Origin: Deltaproteobacteria bacterium
GTDB lineage: Bacteria; Bdellovibrionota; Bdellovibrionia; Bdellovibrionales; Bdellovibrionaceae
Assembly (NCBI GenBank): GCA_013286585.1
Contig: JABDFK010000011.1
Coordinates: 1-48,358, forward strand
Direction of reading: 5' to 3'
Length of the DNA: 48,358 bases
Shown here: positions 38,174 through 47,065 of the stretch, in pieces
Layout of the letters: each line of letters begins with the position of its first letter
Position numbering within the stretch: the first letter of the stretch is position 1
The notes under the pieces: generated by a model
Told to the model about the DNA's origin: nothing
The model's input: the letters and a program-made list of their open reading frames with translations, nothing else
Database searches by the model: none
Made by a program: the position numbers and the translations under genes

Positions 38174-38650
38174 ATGGCAAAGAAAAAGCCTGCTAAGAAA
38201 GCGGCAAAAAAAACTAAAAAGGCAATTAAAAAACCAGCGAAAAAGGCTGCGGCCAAATCAAAAGCTAAACCAAAAAAATTGGTCAAAAAAGCCAGCGCTA
38301 AAAAAGCGGTCAAAAAAACGGCCGCCAAAAAAACTACGAAAAAACCCGCAAAAAAAATCAATAAAAAAGCTGTATTGGCAGGAGCCGCCGTGGCGACCGC
38401 AGTCGGCATCGAGCACGAACCCCTACTTGAAGAGCTGGACGAGTTTGGTGACGAAATGGGTGCCCTTGGAAGCGCAGAGGAAGGCGAAGAGGCGTCGCTG
38501 GACGAGGCCGCCACTGGCACTGCCACCACTGAAGAAGAAGGCTGGGAAGAGGCCGATGAAGCTGAAGACAATGCCTTTGAGAAACTCAGCGATGATGAGG
38601 ACGATGAAGATGACGAAGATCTGGATGAAGGCGACGAAGGTTACTTCTGA
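38174..38650 (+). CDS. Charge-segregated protein: Lys/Ala-rich basic half, acidic half
   Basis: In the 158-residue protein, residues 1-65 are made of KKPAKKAAKK-type repeats like the tail of histone H1 or bacterial histone-like proteins. A short hydrophobic hinge (AVLAGAAVATAVG, about 66-78) follows, then a strongly acidic tail (EEGEEASLDEA, DDEDDEDDEDLDEGDEG). The basic part should bind DNA or RNA; the acidic part may mask it or bind other basic proteins. Low complexity prevents family assignment. It is framed by a perfect terminator. Confidence 0.75.
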   Translation: MAKKKPAKKAAKKTKKAIKKPAKKAAAKSKAKPKKLVKKASAKKAVKKTAAKKTTKKPAKKINKKAVLAGAAVATAVGIEHEPLLEELDEFGDEMGALGSAEEGEEASLDEAATGTATTEEEGWEEADEAEDNAFEKLSDDEDDEDDEDLDEGDEGYF

Positions 38651-38670
38651 TCTAGATTCGTTCTGAATAG

Positions 38671-38714
38671 AAAATAAAAAACCCATAACCTTTCAGTTAT
38701 GGGTTTTTTATTTT
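38671..38714. terminator. Bidirectional intrinsic terminator
   Basis: AAAATAAAAAACCCATAAC pairs perfectly with its complement around CTTTCA. T-runs on both strands serve the converging genes at 38174-38650 and 38732-39790. Confidence 0.92.
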
Positions 38715-38731
38715 CGCTGCCGGATGATTCT

Positions 38732-39790
38732 CTATTCTTTGATGGGCCGGCTGTGAACTGCGAATTTATCGAACTCTCCATACTCATGAAGCTTGTTGTA
38801 CAAAGTCTTGATCGTGATTCCTAAAGCATTGGCTGCTTGAGTTTTGTTTCCTTCGAAGTAGTTCAGCGCTTTGATGATGAAGCGTTTTTCTAGCTCCGCC
38901 AAAGTCATACCTGGATCGTATTCCCCGGTGTTGTCTTTTTGCTCGGGGCTGCTGATATGCTCAGGAACATCATTCAACATGATGGTGTGACCTTCCGACA
39001 AAATTTGCAGACGTTCACAAACGTTTTGCAATTCTCGGATGTTTCCCGGCCATTCGTAGGCTTGCATCAGTTTCATCGCTTCGGCATCCATGGTGCGACC
39101 GCGGTTCAAGTTTTGATATCCGCCCACAGTCAAAAAGTGGTTGATCAAAGCCGGGATGTCTTCTTTGCGACGACGCAAAGGTGGAACTGACACGGCGATG
39201 GTGTTGATGCGATAGAAAAGATCTTCGCGGAAATTTCCCGTCGCCACTTCTTTTTCCAAATCACGGTTGGTCGCGCAGATCACGCGAACATCCACTTGAA
39301 TTGGATCTTTGCCGCCGACGCGATAAATTTCGCCCTCTTGCAAGAAGCGCAAAAGTTTGGCTTGCACGCCTTGGGCCAGCTCGCCGATTTCGTCGAGAAA
39401 CAATGTTCCGCCGTTGGCCGCTTCAGCCAGACCAATCTTTTTAGTGTAGGCACCGGTGAAAGAGCCTTTTTCATGCCCGAAGAGTTCGCTCTCTAATAAG
39501 GCTTCGCGAAGAGCTCCGCAGTTGATCGCCACGAAAGGACGATTGCGGCGATTGGATTTATCGTGGACAGAACGCGCGATCAGCTCTTTTCCTGTTCCAG
39601 ATTCTCCTAACACCAGGACGTTCGCCTGGCTTGGTGCCACACGCTCTACCATTTTCATGAGTTGATTCATGACGTCTGATTGGTAGACAATGGTTTTAGT
39701 CTCTGCGGGCTTGGTGACTGGAGTTTGCCACATCACTTGCTTGGAGTTCTGGGACGCGGGAAGAATAGGAGCGCTCATATTATCGGACAC
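38732..39790 (-). CDS. Sigma-54-dependent transcription activator without receiver domain
   Basis: Starting at GTG 39790 (AAAGG eight bases upstream), the 352-residue protein has a short N-terminal part with no receiver, a full AAA+ domain (Walker A GESGTGKE, sigma-54 loop GSFTGA, Walker B GGTLFLDEI, FREDLFYRIN) and a Fis-type helix-turn-helix (KTQAANALGITIKTLYNKLH). Unlike the NtrX-like protein in this window, its sigma-54 contact loop is near-consensus. Without a receiver it may be constitutive or controlled by a partner. Target genes are unknown; flagellar genes are possible given the nearby fliC. Confidence 0.88.
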   Translation of the reverse strand: MSDNMSAPILPASQNSKQVMWQTPVTKPAETKTIVYQSDVMNQLMKMVERVAPSQANVLVLGESGTGKELIARSVHDKSNRRNRPFVAINCGALREALLESELFGHEKGSFTGAYTKKIGLAEAANGGTLFLDEIGELAQGVQAKLLRFLQEGEIYRVGGKDPIQVDVRVICATNRDLEKEVATGNFREDLFYRINTIAVSVPPLRRRKEDIPALINHFLTVGGYQNLNRGRTMDAEAMKLMQAYEWPGNIRELQNVCERLQILSEGHTIMLNDVPEHISSPEQKDNTGEYDPGMTLAELEKRFIIKALNYFEGNKTQAANALGITIKTLYNKLHEYGEFDKFAVHSRPIKE

Positions 39791-39992
39791 AGGGACCACC
39801 TTTCGTTGACGTACAACTTTAGGCAGCTAATTAGGCTCCGACCCCCGCCGTTACCCCGTTACACCCGATTCGGTCTGAATCGCTGCTTCTTCAATGCACT
39901 GTGTTATATGAAATTTCTGCAAATTCCGCAAGGGAAATTTTTCCAACCCCGGGTAATTTTTACAGTATTTTACCAGGAAACAGGGGTTTAAG

Positions 39993-40865
39993 ATGGCATT
40001 GAGTCTTCCCAGAAACATAGATAAATTCTTGAAATATATGGAGTTTATAGAAACTTGCTCCCCCCTAACGATTAAATCTTACAAAAAGGATCTGGAACAG
40101 GCATTCACGACGACTCCTCTTTTGAGCGAAGCTCAGTTATTGGCCACGGCCCGCGAAGCCCTGACCAGCTGGGGCGACCTGAGCCCAGCTAGCCGCAACC
40201 GAAAGGCTTCCACTTTGAAGAGTTTTTTCGGCTATCTTTTCCGTGAAAAAATCATCGCCCGTCCTCTGGGAGACTTGATCCACGCAGGAAAAGTTCCAAA
40301 AAAAATTCCCAATTATTTGAGCGTGGATGAGGCCGTTGCAGTGCTCAAAACGGCTGAAGGCAAAAATCGCTTACTGTTTCTTTTATTGTATGGAGGCGGC
40401 CTTCGCGTCAGTGAAGCTTGTCAGTTAAAATGGACCCACGTTGATTTACAAAAAAACTTGTTAAGAATTCTTGGCAAGGGCGGCAAAGAACGCCTGATCG
40501 CGATCCCTGAATTGACCACTGCCGAACTGAAAAAACATCAGGCACATGAACCCTACATATGGGGAAAGCAAGAGCTCAACCAGCGAACGGCTTATTCTCT
40601 GATTCGAAATTTGGGAAAGTCCGCAAACCTGCTACGGCCGCTGCATCCCCATGCTCTTCGCCATAGTTTCGCCACGCATTTACTCACCAGCGGTGCCAAC
40701 CTTCGAACACTCCAAGAACTGTTGGGTCATCAGAGTCTTGCCGCCACCGAAAAGTACACCCATCTCAGCGTCGATCATCTAGCACGAGTTATGGAAAGAT
40801 CACATCCACTAGGGGATATGGCCGAAGAAATGAAATCTAGAAAAAAACCTAGACCCTCTCGCTAA
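39993..40865 (+). CDS. xerC: Tyrosine recombinase, XerC/XerD type
   Basis: The 290-residue protein has an N-terminal SAM-like core-binding domain (CSPLTIKSYKKDLEQ) and a catalytic domain with all expected residues: Arg in GGGLRVSEA, Lys in GKGGKERLI, HALRHSFATHLL (H-xx-R), LGHQSL, and the nucleophile Tyr in TEKYTHLS. Size and context (no phage genes, no adjacent att-like repeats) fit a chromosomal dimer-resolution Xer protein. XerC versus XerD cannot be settled here. It is divergent from the sigma-54 activator gene. Confidence 0.88.
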   Translation: MALSLPRNIDKFLKYMEFIETCSPLTIKSYKKDLEQAFTTTPLLSEAQLLATAREALTSWGDLSPASRNRKASTLKSFFGYLFREKIIARPLGDLIHAGKVPKKIPNYLSVDEAVAVLKTAEGKNRLLFLLLYGGGLRVSEACQLKWTHVDLQKNLLRILGKGGKERLIAIPELTTAELKKHQAHEPYIWGKQELNQRTAYSLIRNLGKSANLLRPLHPHALRHSFATHLLTSGANLRTLQELLGHQSLAATEKYTHLSVDHLARVMERSHPLGDMAEEMKSRKKPRPSR

Positions 40866-41005
40866 GCATCATCATTTGTTTGCACTCAGAACTTAATTAT
40901 GGCTCAATTTTAGTAGCAGACCTAGACCGACTGGGACGACACGCACTTTTGATTATGTAATATTTTGAGTTTTACAAAGATGATACAACGAGAAGGAGAC
41001 ACAAA

Positions 41006-42280
41006 GTGAAAAGCAACATGATGAACAGAATGACAGCGAAACGCCGATACGGCTGGCTTAAAGTCATTGCAGTGTTATCGGCTGTGATGGTCGGCGCACT
41101 GGCACAAGCCGCCGACATCGACGCGGTAGAAATTTTTTGTACAATTCGTGATTCCGGAAATCACTTGAACTGTCAATGGGTGGGTAAAGACCAACGTCGG
41201 TCCATGTCCCCAGAAGAGACCGCCATCTTCATCGATAAGTCGCAAGTGGCAAGTTATATATCCGTACGTAGCCGCAAAGGCATGGAGCGGGTTTTCGCCA
41301 TCGATCCTGAATCCCCGCAGTTCAGAAAGCTGAATGAGGTCATTAAGACCGGAGCGATGTCTGAAATTGCCAAAGCTAAATTAGATCTGTTTTCTGAAAT
41401 CGAAAGAAAAGCCGTGAAGATTTCGGACGACTTGGACGCGGCCTCAGTCACCATGGAACTTGTGAAATACGATGACTCTATCGCGGTGGATAAATACAAA
41501 CGCGAATTGCGCCGCATGGACAAAGACCTGGTTTCTCTGAAAGACAGCGGCACCGAGAACAAATCCTTCGATGAAGGGCCTAACTCCGTTGATCAGAACA
41601 ACAATCAAGGCCTGAACGCTGACGCTTTTGATGCTAAGTATTCTGCACAACTGGGATTCGGTATGGGGATCAACACGGTCCAGTCCGGCGCCAACCAAAT
41701 GCCTGCGGCTCTCGCCACTTGGGACTTAGCTTGGAGAGCCAACTGGGATTTCCGTTGGCTGACTTATACAGAAATAGAAGCCCGCATTGGTGCTTCACCC
41801 GTAACTACCTATCTTTCTAGTGCGACCACCAGCCGCTCCAGCGCGAATGTGTACAACGCAAATCTAAAAGACGGCAAATGTTGGGGTCCTTACTGCGCCG
41901 AAATTGATGTGGCTCAATACCAATTCATCGGTCTGGGCGCCAAAGCCAACACCGGCGTTTTTGACAGCTATGCCGATATTTTCTATGGTGTCTCTCTAGT
42001 TCACCGTGAAAAAATGAAAAATGGTCTGCTGATCTGCCGATTGGGATACCTGGTCGGAAGCGGTACTCCCAATATGGACAACAAATCGGTGACCAATGAA
42101 ACGATGATCGTGGGCACAGTGAACTACGAACGTCACCTCTTTGGAAACCACGGCTTTGGAGCTCAAGGCGGCATCGAGTACATCACCGCAAACACAGCCA
42201 CGGGAAGTGCGACCACTCAAAATGCGCTCTTCACCAATTCCGATATTATAGCTAATGCTTATTACAAGTATTCATTCTAA
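41006..42280 (+). CDS. Outer-membrane beta-barrel-type protein with coiled N-domain
   Basis: The GTG start (AAGGAG upstream) gives 424 residues with a signal peptide ending ALAQAAD. Residues about 35-190 are charged and helical (FRKLNEVIKTG...SEIERKAVKISDDLDAAS...), after a Cys-containing strand. From about residue 205 on there are alternating aromatic strands (YSAQLGFGMGIN, WDFRWLTYTEIEARIG, ADIFYGVSLVHR) and it ends YYKYSF, the terminal Phe expected of outer-membrane barrels. Function unknown; possibly a porin or surface anchor. Confidence 0.72.
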   Translation: MKSNMMNRMTAKRRYGWLKVIAVLSAVMVGALAQAADIDAVEIFCTIRDSGNHLNCQWVGKDQRRSMSPEETAIFIDKSQVASYISVRSRKGMERVFAIDPESPQFRKLNEVIKTGAMSEIAKAKLDLFSEIERKAVKISDDLDAASVTMELVKYDDSIAVDKYKRELRRMDKDLVSLKDSGTENKSFDEGPNSVDQNNNQGLNADAFDAKYSAQLGFGMGINTVQSGANQMPAALATWDLAWRANWDFRWLTYTEIEARIGASPVTTYLSSATTSRSSANVYNANLKDGKCWGPYCAEIDVAQYQFIGLGAKANTGVFDSYADIFYGVSLVHREKMKNGLLICRLGYLVGSGTPNMDNKSVTNETMIVGTVNYERHLFGNHGFGAQGGIEYITANTATGSATTQNALFTNSDIIANAYYKYSF

Positions 42281-42305
42281 GTGAACTGAAGTCTTCTCTC
42301 TAAGT

Positions 42306-42345
42306 AAAATAAAAAAGCCTGCTGAAGAGCAGGCTTTTTTATTTC
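42306..42345. terminator. Bidirectional intrinsic terminator
   Basis: AAAAAAGCCTGCT pairs perfectly with AGCAGGCTTTTTT around GAAG, with A/T tails on both sides. It lies between converging genes. Confidence 0.92.
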
Positions 42346-42362
42346 TATTTCTAAGTTGGTGA

Positions 42363-43832
42363 TTATTCTGAAAAGTGTCCGCAGCTCATTGGCACATACG
42401 CTGGACGGCCTGAAGAATTCAAAATCTTCACGTAGCCACCACCTGATGGCGCCGCAATCAAACGATCGTTCGCATGCACAGAGCCCGCCACATCACCAGT
42501 GGAAGCTGGCGTACGAGTGATTTTACAAACCTTCGAAGCCACCCATGGTTTATGTGCGTCGCTCATGTCTGAACCTTCTGCCGCAGAAGCCAAGCCGCGA
42601 AGTTTGATCGCGGTAGCATCGTTTTGTAACTGAGAAGCCTCGTTCACAGCGAGCTCTTTGGTCAAATCAGCTTTGGCAGTTTCGAATGCCAACCTAGACT
42701 CCATAACAGTGCCTTGTGATTCAGAATCTTCCGCATGGGCATCCATATTTCTTTTCTTCACATAAGCAAGATCGGTTTGCAGTTTTTCAATTTCTGCGGC
42801 TAAGCGAACTTTCTCTGCTTCGGCATTGGCTTTTTCATTGAAGGCCAATGAGGAATCTGATTCCAATTTTCGCATCTCAGTATTGATGGCGGCCTTTTCT
42901 TTAGCAGCCAACTGAACGGCATCTTGTTTCTCTTTTTCAGCCCGTTGCCAAACTGCATGAATTTCTTCGTAATCTTTTTTCGCGGCTGCCAGTCGAGTTT
43001 TCATGTCAGTCAGCTCATTGAGCACGCGCACTTTATCATCGCGCAGCGCCTGAGCCCGCACAGAGAGTGATGACCATTGTCCACGAACTTGCAACTCTTC
43101 GGCCTCGGCACGGGAACGATCGTTATCCGCACGAGCAATGTCGGCCTCGCTGGTGGCGATGTCCGCACGAATTCGCTGCATTTCAATCAGATAGCCGTTG
43201 ATCTTTTTAGAGGCCTCTTCGCGAGTCTTACGTAAATTCTCGACGGAAACTTGCAAGGTTGCCTTGGTCTGTTCGAGCTCACCTTTGGATTCATTGAATT
43301 TGCCTTCATGAATTTTTGCGCGCTCTTCTGCTGAAGTAAGGTCTTTTTGCGCCTCTTGAACTCTTCCGTTCATTTCCACGACTTCGGATTTCATGCGCTC
43401 GATCTCTTCAGCGTACTCTTCTTGTTTATTTTTATAATCGTAAATTTTCTTTTGTTTCTGAGTCAGCTCGTGTTGGGTTTGATATTTCGTTCGTTCCGCT
43501 TGATCGCGTGCCTGAACGGCTTGGACTTCGGCTTCCTCATTCTTTTTAATGGCATCCAATTCATCCAGCCAAGCTTTGCGTAAGGCCTCGTCCGCATTCA
43601 GTCCATCATAAGAAGGAACCTGCACCTGCTGCACCACCTGAACGGTCTGCTTAGAAGGCTTAGCGGCCTCTTTGGATGCAGCAGAAGTAGAAGAGGTCTC
43701 GGACTCTTCTGGCACAGCGACAAAACCACTAGGTTTTACGCTTTTCTCTTCGGCTCTGCCTGTGATCGGCGCGATCAATGCCATAACCACAGCCCACTTG
43801 ATAAAAAGTCCATCAGTTTTTGAGGATCTCAT
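42363..43832 (-). CDS. Exported coiled-coil protein with C-terminal SH3-like domain
   Basis: The 489-residue protein has a signal peptide (ALIAPITGRAEE), a Ser/Ala/Pro linker, then about 320 residues (about 85-410) of Glu/Lys/Ala-rich heptad-like coiled coil. The last ~65 residues (CKITRTPASTGDVAGSVHAN, YVKILNSSGRPAYVPMSCG) look like a bacterial SH3 domain, which often binds peptidoglycan, closed by two Cys. This suggests a long periplasmic spacer linking a cell-wall-binding tip to other envelope proteins. It converges on the outer-membrane protein gene. Confidence 0.72.
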   Translation of the reverse strand: MRSSKTDGLFIKWAVVMALIAPITGRAEEKSVKPSGFVAVPEESETSSTSAASKEAAKPSKQTVQVVQQVQVPSYDGLNADEALRKAWLDELDAIKKNEEAEVQAVQARDQAERTKYQTQHELTQKQKKIYDYKNKQEEYAEEIERMKSEVVEMNGRVQEAQKDLTSAEERAKIHEGKFNESKGELEQTKATLQVSVENLRKTREEASKKINGYLIEMQRIRADIATSEADIARADNDRSRAEAEELQVRGQWSSLSVRAQALRDDKVRVLNELTDMKTRLAAAKKDYEEIHAVWQRAEKEKQDAVQLAAKEKAAINTEMRKLESDSSLAFNEKANAEAEKVRLAAEIEKLQTDLAYVKKRNMDAHAEDSESQGTVMESRLAFETAKADLTKELAVNEASQLQNDATAIKLRGLASAAEGSDMSDAHKPWVASKVCKITRTPASTGDVAGSVHANDRLIAAPSGGGYVKILNSSGRPAYVPMSCGHFSE

Positions 43833-43989
43833 AATCGTACTCCCTTGAAAAAAAATAAACCTCTACGACAGCTGTTTCGGAAATTGACGGCAAAACTTTA
43901 GGCGTGAACAAAATTTAAGCAATATTTTGCGCAGACCCCGCATGATGGATCTGAGACAGTACCTATGTCTCGTATAGGTACGTCACAAT

Positions 43990-44110
43990 ACCGGTACCCA
44001 GGAATACCTGTTAACCGGTATTCCTGGGTACCGGTTCTTCTGTTCCGGCCCGTGGAGGGGTGGCCCCCGGAATTGAAACATCAGAGCCCTTCCTGGACCC
44101 ACGTTTACAA
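43990..44110 (-). repeat. Hairpin element B (variable-arm family, composite copy)
   Basis: Read on the minus strand it begins TTGTAAACGTGGGT and shares TTTCAATTCCGGGG and CCACCC.TCC with element C, then runs into AGAACCGG and a perfect 19-bp hairpin (43990-44008 with 44017-44035, loop centred on GTTAAC). Its first arm has no full partner, so it looks like a rearranged copy. Its TAA (44107-44105) is the stop codon of recO. Confidence 0.7.
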
Positions 44111-44704
44111 TGACGAGCCTTCTATATAGTTGTTTAGGAGTGTCTCAATCCAATGCAGTTTTACCGTGTCTATTGGAGTGGTTTCTACTTTTTTATTTTC
44201 GCCCATTGGGGTTTGTAGGTATGGGGCCATCCACGGCTCTTCTTCTAGGACTCCTTGGAGTCTTAGAAATCTTAATGCGAAATGCATTCGGAATGGGAGT
44301 AATTCTGCTTGTGATGCTAATACTTTTAGGGCGCTGCCTATTAGATTGTAGACGGACTCAGCGTGGGGGTCGCCGGGTTGGCTGACTCTGGCTGCTACTT
44401 CTACTATTTTTAGAGCGGCTTCTATTCTTTCGTAACTGTTTCTGATTTGGGCGAAATCATTGATGAGGATTGCGTCTTGTAGTGTGCACAGTCTTTCGCT
44501 GTTGGTGGGGCGTTGGAATTGAGCTTCTATGTGGTGGGTGGGCTCTAGGATTCCCCCGCCGAAGCGTTTTTTGGATCGGAGTGCTCCTCTGGCTAGGAAA
44601 GAGATTTTTCCTTCTTTGGCGGACAGGGCTTGCACGATGAGGTCGGCTTCACCGTACTTGGTTTTTTTTAATAGGATTACTTTTTCACGGATAGAGGCCG
44701 ACAT
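44105..44704 (-). CDS. recO: DNA repair protein RecO
   Basis: The 199-residue protein has the RecO OB-fold start (REKVILLKKTKYGEADLIVQALSAKEGKISFLARGA, with K/R pattern) and the helical domain. It is shorter than most RecO (about 230-250) and lacks the CxxC zinc finger; the usual region reads RLQGVLEEEPWMAPYL. RecO loads RecA with RecR at gaps. Codon use is unlike that of neighbours (many ATA, GTA, CTA, AGA), consistent with the asymmetry next to element B, and the stop codon lies inside that element. Its ATG directly abuts the stop of the upstream gene. Confidence 0.85.
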   Translation of the reverse strand: MSASIREKVILLKKTKYGEADLIVQALSAKEGKISFLARGALRSKKRFGGGILEPTHHIEAQFQRPTNSERLCTLQDAILINDFAQIRNSYERIEAALKIVEVAARVSQPGDPHAESVYNLIGSALKVLASQAELLPFRMHFALRFLRLQGVLEEEPWMAPYLQTPMGENKKVETTPIDTVKLHWIETLLNNYIEGSSL

Positions 44705-45688
44705 TTATAGCGCCAGGTTCTTTTGCGCCTGAATCAAAGAGTTCAATATGAGTTTCGTGTCTTTCAAAGCTTGCGCATCGATGGCGATCATTCCGCGCAG
44801 AGCTTCTGGGCTTAGCCGGTGCTCCCACCAGTCGTAAAAATTCATCACAGAATTCCAGCGCTGGGGATTGATCGTTTCAAAAAAATTGAATTGTCCAGGA
44901 GCATGCATCTCTTTTTGCATCAGCTTCGAAAGACTTTCTACTAGGGCGCCGCCGTGAATGGACTCGTTGTAAATCAGGCTGCGATCAAAGAGACGATTTT
45001 GTACCTTCACGACCGGAGTCCACCCCGAAGGCAACTGTTTTTCAAATTGCTGGACAGCGGCCATGTCCTCTTTGAACTGCTCTTGCGCCTGTTGCAAATC
45101 TTGTTTCACTTGGGACGAAGACCAAGGCATTTGGTTGGCGATCACTGACGGAGATTTCACTTTTTCGCCGACGATGGACAATGCCAGTCCCGGATGCACA
45201 CTGATGAGCAACGCGGAAAATGGCAATACAGAGGCGGTCGTCGCCCTCACGTCCCTGAGCCAATCGCCGTGCGACACTCGCACCGAGAAAATTTTCTTTT
45301 CATTCGCTGCCAAATCTAATTCTTGCCAAGGATAGAACTCTCCGGTGATCGGATGATCGCTGGAATAGAGCACAAAATTCGTGTCCTTTTTTAATCCCTC
45401 AACCCAGGCCTTCTCCCCGCCGTAAGGCCAGCCCACTTGCGGCTGTACTTGGTAGCCATCTTTGTACAGACCCGGAAGCAGCTGATTGAAAATCGGAGTC
45501 TGACCCCGGACTAGACCCAAGCCGCGTTTGTGACTGAAAAAATTCGACGCGCCCTCGCAGGTTTCAAACACCGCGTGTGCAAGCCCTCGATAAGCCTTCA
45601 CACTTATTTTTTCTGGCAAGCCCAACTGAGCCTTCAAGGCATCGTTGAGATCTTCCCAAGTCTCTGAATTCGTCAGGTCAACTCGCAT
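44705..45688 (-). CDS. Hypothetical cytoplasmic protein upstream of recO
   Basis: The 327-residue protein has no signal peptide or membrane span. Segments such as NFVLYSSDHPITGEFYPWQEL and SVLPFSALLISVHPGLALSIVGEK loosely resemble a fold-type I PLP enzyme (aminotransferase class), but I see no convincing catalytic Lys motif, so the resemblance may be only structural or accidental. It is translationally linked to recO (stop directly before the recO ATG). Confidence 0.6.
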   Translation of the reverse strand: MRVDLTNSETWEDLNDALKAQLGLPEKISVKAYRGLAHAVFETCEGASNFFSHKRGLGLVRGQTPIFNQLLPGLYKDGYQVQPQVGWPYGGEKAWVEGLKKDTNFVLYSSDHPITGEFYPWQELDLAANEKKIFSVRVSHGDWLRDVRATTASVLPFSALLISVHPGLALSIVGEKVKSPSVIANQMPWSSSQVKQDLQQAQEQFKEDMAAVQQFEKQLPSGWTPVVKVQNRLFDRSLIYNESIHGGALVESLSKLMQKEMHAPGQFNFFETINPQRWNSVMNFYDWWEHRLSPEALRGMIAIDAQALKDTKLILNSLIQAQKNLAL

Positions 45689-45760
45689 AAAGTCAGGCTA
45701 GCATGTTGGTATAAATTTAGACTAGCTAAATAAACTGAGGTCGTTTCATAATGAAAGGAT

Positions 45761-47065
45761 ATGTCCATCGTATTTCAGATGCTCGTTTTGAGTCTTAGTT
45801 TGCATTGTTTGGCCCAGTCGCAAGATGGTGAAGACTTCATTGATACGGAAGAGTCCATGTTGGCCACCAACGTATTCGAAAAAGTCAGCAAAATGAACGA
45901 TCTCTGCAACCCGAAAACCTCTTGCTCCGCAGGTGGTATGGAAGCCTCTGCGCCTCCGGCTGACCATTGCGATGACAAGAATAGATACTTTGAAAAAGAA
46001 ATCGCTAAGGTGGTGTCGACCGACAGTTTTCGAGAGCTAAGAGATTCAGTGCCGCTTGAGTGGACGAATAGCCTACAGCTGACCACCTGCCTGCGCGAAA
46101 GTCAGGAAGCTCACGGTGGACCTTTCACCACGTGCGATGCCAACGGCAAAGGACTTGCTCTCCGCGGTAGGCAAGCCCCGGTTAAGACCAAGCACTCTGG
46201 TAGAGGCAAGCATCACGCGTCCGATAGCAAATATCCGTACGTATCCGCTGAAAAAGCCTGTTCCTCTCCGAATGAACTCAGCTTAATGCAAGCCAGTTAT
46301 TCCGCGGTCGTGGATTGCCTTTCCCAGTATATGACAGGCTCTGATGAACCGATGCCGAAACATGTCTTAAGCGAAGATATATTTTCCCTGATCTCATGGG
46401 AATCCGGTTTCAATATGAATGCCGTCAGCAGCACCGGCGCCGGGGGAATCGGGGAATTCACCCAAGGCGCAGTTCAACAGTTAAATAAGGGTGTTTGGCA
46501 GGGCATGATCAAACAAATCAGTGACTCGCCAAAACGCTCTTGCCAGGCCATCATTAAAATGAACCCCAAGCCTTACAATGGTAGTAGGGCCAATCGCTGC
46601 GAGATGATCTCTCCGTCAAAAGGAAATCCGTTAGAGAATTTGCTCTATACATTCGCTTATCAGAAGGACACAAGGATTCAAGTTCAGAGCGCCATTGATT
46701 CGCTCAGTAGCCAGAACCCCGGAAAAATCGCTTACGACAAAACCAGTGATTATTTCAAACAGCGCCTGATCGCCGAAATTTCCATCTGGGGCCATAACGC
46801 CGGTCCCGCTGGAATTCGCGTTCCACTGAAAAGTTTAATGAGTTCTCCGGAAGGTCAGAAATGCCTTCGGACGAAGGTTGGGGACGGCATGGGCGACCTT
46901 GATTGTTTGGAAAATCGACTTGAGGCATATGTGGTCCAATATCAAAAAAATATTGCGGCCAAAGCCGCCCGTATCAGTGAAGTAAAAAATTATATAAGAA
47001 AAATGAAAGACAGAATGGACACGATCAATCAACATTCAGGATCGAATATTAAATGTGGATTTTAA
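45761..47065 (+). CDS. Exported lytic-transglycosylase/lysozyme-like protein
   Basis: The 434-residue protein has a signal peptide (LSLSLHCLAQS) and a Cys-rich N-terminal half. From about residue 205 on it follows the SLT pattern: LISWESGFNMNAVSSTGAGGIGEFT aligns with E-S-x-x...S-x-x-GAxGxxQxxx, where E is the catalytic-type Glu, and near residue 348 WGHNAGPAGI matches the AYNAGPG motif. SLT enzymes cleave the glycan strands of peptidoglycan. An inserted region between the motifs holds two Cys. In a predator it could act on prey or own wall; that is inferred. Confidence 0.7.
   Translation: MSIVFQMLVLSLSLHCLAQSQDGEDFIDTEESMLATNVFEKVSKMNDLCNPKTSCSAGGMEASAPPADHCDDKNRYFEKEIAKVVSTDSFRELRDSVPLEWTNSLQLTTCLRESQEAHGGPFTTCDANGKGLALRGRQAPVKTKHSGRGKHHASDSKYPYVSAEKACSSPNELSLMQASYSAVVDCLSQYMTGSDEPMPKHVLSEDIFSLISWESGFNMNAVSSTGAGGIGEFTQGAVQQLNKGVWQGMIKQISDSPKRSCQAIIKMNPKPYNGSRANRCEMISPSKGNPLENLLYTFAYQKDTRIQVQSAIDSLSSQNPGKIAYDKTSDYFKQRLIAEISIWGHNAGPAGIRVPLKSLMSSPEGQKCLRTKVGDGMGDLDCLENRLEAYVVQYQKNIAAKAARISEVKNYIRKMKDRMDTINQHSGSNIKCGF

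Noticed and set aside
40866-41005. Phage attachment site next to the Xer-type gene
   Set aside because: No direct repeats, tRNA target or phage genes are visible nearby.
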